Shown here in pieces: positions 62,713-64,000 of a stretch of 64,000 bases of DNA. Below the pieces are notes generated by a model. The model did not search any database, had not been told where the DNA came from, and was given only the letters and a program-made list of their open reading frames with translations. The stretch comes from Verrucomicrobiia bacterium. Its GTDB lineage: Bacteria > Verrucomicrobiota > Verrucomicrobiia > Verrucomicrobiales > DEV007. The position numbers and the translations under genes were made by a program. Numbering within the stretch: the first letter of the stretch is position 1; each line of letters begins with the position of its first letter. Location: assembly GCA_030425385.1 (NCBI GenBank), contig JAUIAH010000028.1, forward strand, positions 40,605-104,604, given 5' to 3'.

Positions 62713-62871
62713 AACATACGTAATAGCTTACTTAAGAGACTTCTATGGAATAGTGTGTAACAGTGTGGAATTGGTGGCGTGCAAGACAAAATTGAAGTGC
62801 AGGTGGCGTATTTGCTGTGAGAAGGAGGATTACTTAGTAACTCACATTACATCGGTAGTACATGTTAGGAT

Positions 62872-63351
62872 TCAGGGCTCGCCAATGGATTCGGCGTGTA
62901 GCTGTCCCGCGATTTGTGCTGAATCGATTTGGAGTGCCCGATTGAGGAATGAATCTACGGCTTCGTCGATAGCATCGACAACTTTCTCAATCACTTCATC
63001 GCCTAAGATGGAGGATAGTTGGTCGAGGGCTCCCTCGATAAGCCCTCGGAATAGCTGCCACATCAATCCCGCATAACTCAGTATGGTGAGCCTTCCGCTT
63101 TGCTTGTCTCGCACTTCTCCATAACTCAATCCACCGCTTCGTAGCATCGTCTCAAATATCAGGGCATACCTGATCGCTGCTAGGTGAACCGATGCATACA
63201 ACCCCTTTCGCATTATTTCTCCTGTCCCTTTCTCTTGCATCGTTGACAACCCCTTTCGCATTATTTCTCCTGTCCCTTTCTCTTGCATCGTATCGTTTCC
63301 TATGCGCGTCTCCATCTGCTGAACGCACTCTTCCACCGTACCCTCACCCAC
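62872..63351 (-). CDS. Hypothetical fragment overlapping REP repeats
   Basis: Up to 159 aa. The first 50 residues are translated tandem REP sequence (TMQEKGTGEIMRKGL twice) and are unlikely to be real. From about 63190 on, an amphipathic helical domain (ALDQLSSILGDEVIEKVVDA) looks protein-coding. Probably the 3' remnant of a gene interrupted by the repeats. Confidence 0.4.
   Translation of the reverse strand: MGEGTVEECVQQMETRIGNDTMQEKGTGEIMRKGLSTMQEKGTGEIMRKGLYASVHLAAIRYALIFETMLRSGGLSYGEVRDKQSGRLTILSYAGLMWQLFRGLIEGALDQLSSILGDEVIEKVVDAIDEAVDSFLNRALQIDSAQIAGQLHAESIGEP
63199..63291. repeat. Tandem 47-bp REP-like repeat
   Basis: Two copies (63199-63244 and 63246-63291) of a unit with CCCCTTTCGCATTATTTC and TCTCCTGTCCCTTTC. 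Shares its core with the sequence upstream of the RAYT gene. Probably REP elements of that transposase. Confidence 0.8.
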
Positions 63352-63417
63352 GCTCAGCCAGTGACAACCTCTTTGCGACTACAGACGTGGCCCTCTACTG
63401 CGCGCTCTTGTCGTTGT
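63258..63417. repeat. 160-bp direct repeat, copy 1
   Basis: Identical to 63841-64000 over its whole visible length. Contains the REP core and a 43-bp unit (ACAACCTCTTTGCGACTACA...) that is itself repeated at 63423-63465. Confidence 0.85.
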
Positions 63418-63840
63418 GAAAGGGACAACCTCTTTGCGACTACAGACGTGGCCCTCTACTGCGCGCGCCAGAGCGTTTTTAACGACTTTAAAAAGGCGTA
63501 GGGTCGATATTTCTGTAAAACACCAAAACTGCACTTCCGGCTTTACATAATGTTTGTTGTGTCGGGTTCCCTAATCTTAAAATATATATTAGCGTTTCAT
63601 TTTGAGCATGCTAGACAGTTTTCAGAGTTCCGCCAATTCGATCACTCCGGCAACGTCACCACCCGATCGATCATCTTCTGAGCCTTGTTCCGAATCCATG
63701 GAATCGGCCCCGACCCCGAGGTTACGGGAAGCTCCGTGATCGATGAGCCTCGAATGAAGGAATCTGTCTTTAGAGCCGAGTGGTGGAAATGTTAGCATGC
63801 CCTAGCCACTCTTGAACTTCTTCGATGTCGGCAGCATTGC

Positions 63841-64000
63841 GCATTATTTCTCCTGTCCCTTTCTCTTGCATCGTATCGTTTCCTATGCGCGTCTCCATCT
63901 GCTGAACGCACTCTTCCACCGTACCCTCACCCACGCTCAGCCAGTGACAACCTCTTTGCGACTACAGACGTGGCCCTCTACTGCGCGCTCTTGTCGTTGT
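63841..64000. repeat. 160-bp direct repeat, copy 2, reaches window end
   Basis: Exact second copy of 63258-63417 at a distance of 583 bp. It runs to the last base of the window, so its true length is not visible. The 63470-63840 interval between copies has no recognisable gene. Confidence 0.85.

Overview
The window looks like chromosome from a member of the PVC group, most likely Verrucomicrobiota. Base composition is moderately GC-rich. There is a Tat-exported DUF1501 protein, several large secreted Ig-like, PQQ-propeller and RHS proteins, lipoprotein and helical-repeat families of verrucomicrobial type, and an ordered pyrR-pyrB-pyrC-pyrF-guaB block. Without a search this assignment is an inference.

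Layout. 1-1206: 3' part of an exported protein gene that runs off the left edge. 1207-2020: non-coding, with one terminator and several strong hairpins. 2023-5819: a plus-strand array of 26 tRNA or tRNA-like genes reading at least 19 amino acids (no Tyr seen), interleaved with structured non-coding RNA segments and one small antisense membrane-protein ORF. 5966-12216: a TROVE/vWA (Ro60-like) gene, a Y-RNA-like RNA, a 274-aa unknown protein, a 79-aa protein ending in Gly, a ThiF/E1-like protein, a second structured RNA with a tRNA-like module, an SPFH/slipin protein and a coiled-coil lipoprotein. An HNH nuclease and a very large protein resembling PPi-type PEP carboxykinase follow. 17004-35090: secreted proteins (triple PQQ propeller, phosphatase, vWA, trypsin-like protease, RHS) plus tcdA. 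35223-43941: infA, DoxX-like and degenerate HNH genes, nitroreductase, aldehyde dehydrogenase with deoC, SMUG1, and two helical-repeat proteins, one of them frameshifted. 44125-49259: pyrimidine operon and guaB. 49274-59637: small membrane protein, DUF1501 protein, xylA, an ordinary tRNA-Arg, a SWIM/SNF2 helicase, and DUF4832 and CBM9/Ig exported proteins. 60018-64000: REP-associated transposase, an AT-rich pair of related membrane-anchored proteins, and REP-like tandem and dispersed repeats.

The strongest candidate for a new system is about 2.0-12.2 kb. Of the 26 array tRNAs, 21 carry G at T-loop position 55 instead of the near-universal U/pseudouridine. Nearly all of these carry A-G instead of G18-G19 in the D-loop. 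The four array members that keep a normal T-loop and have a D-arm also keep G18-G19. So the elbow contact has changed in step on both sides. This set sits beside a Ro60-like RNA chaperone, RNAs with Y-RNA architecture (long end-to-end stem plus tRNA mimic), an E1-like enzyme next to a possible ubiquitin-like partner, and a slipin. I infer a dedicated RNA-quality-control or stress/defence locus, with an elbow-modified, possibly modification- or nuclease-resistant tRNA set or decoy set handled by the Ro-like protein. No RtcB/RtcA ligase is present in the window.
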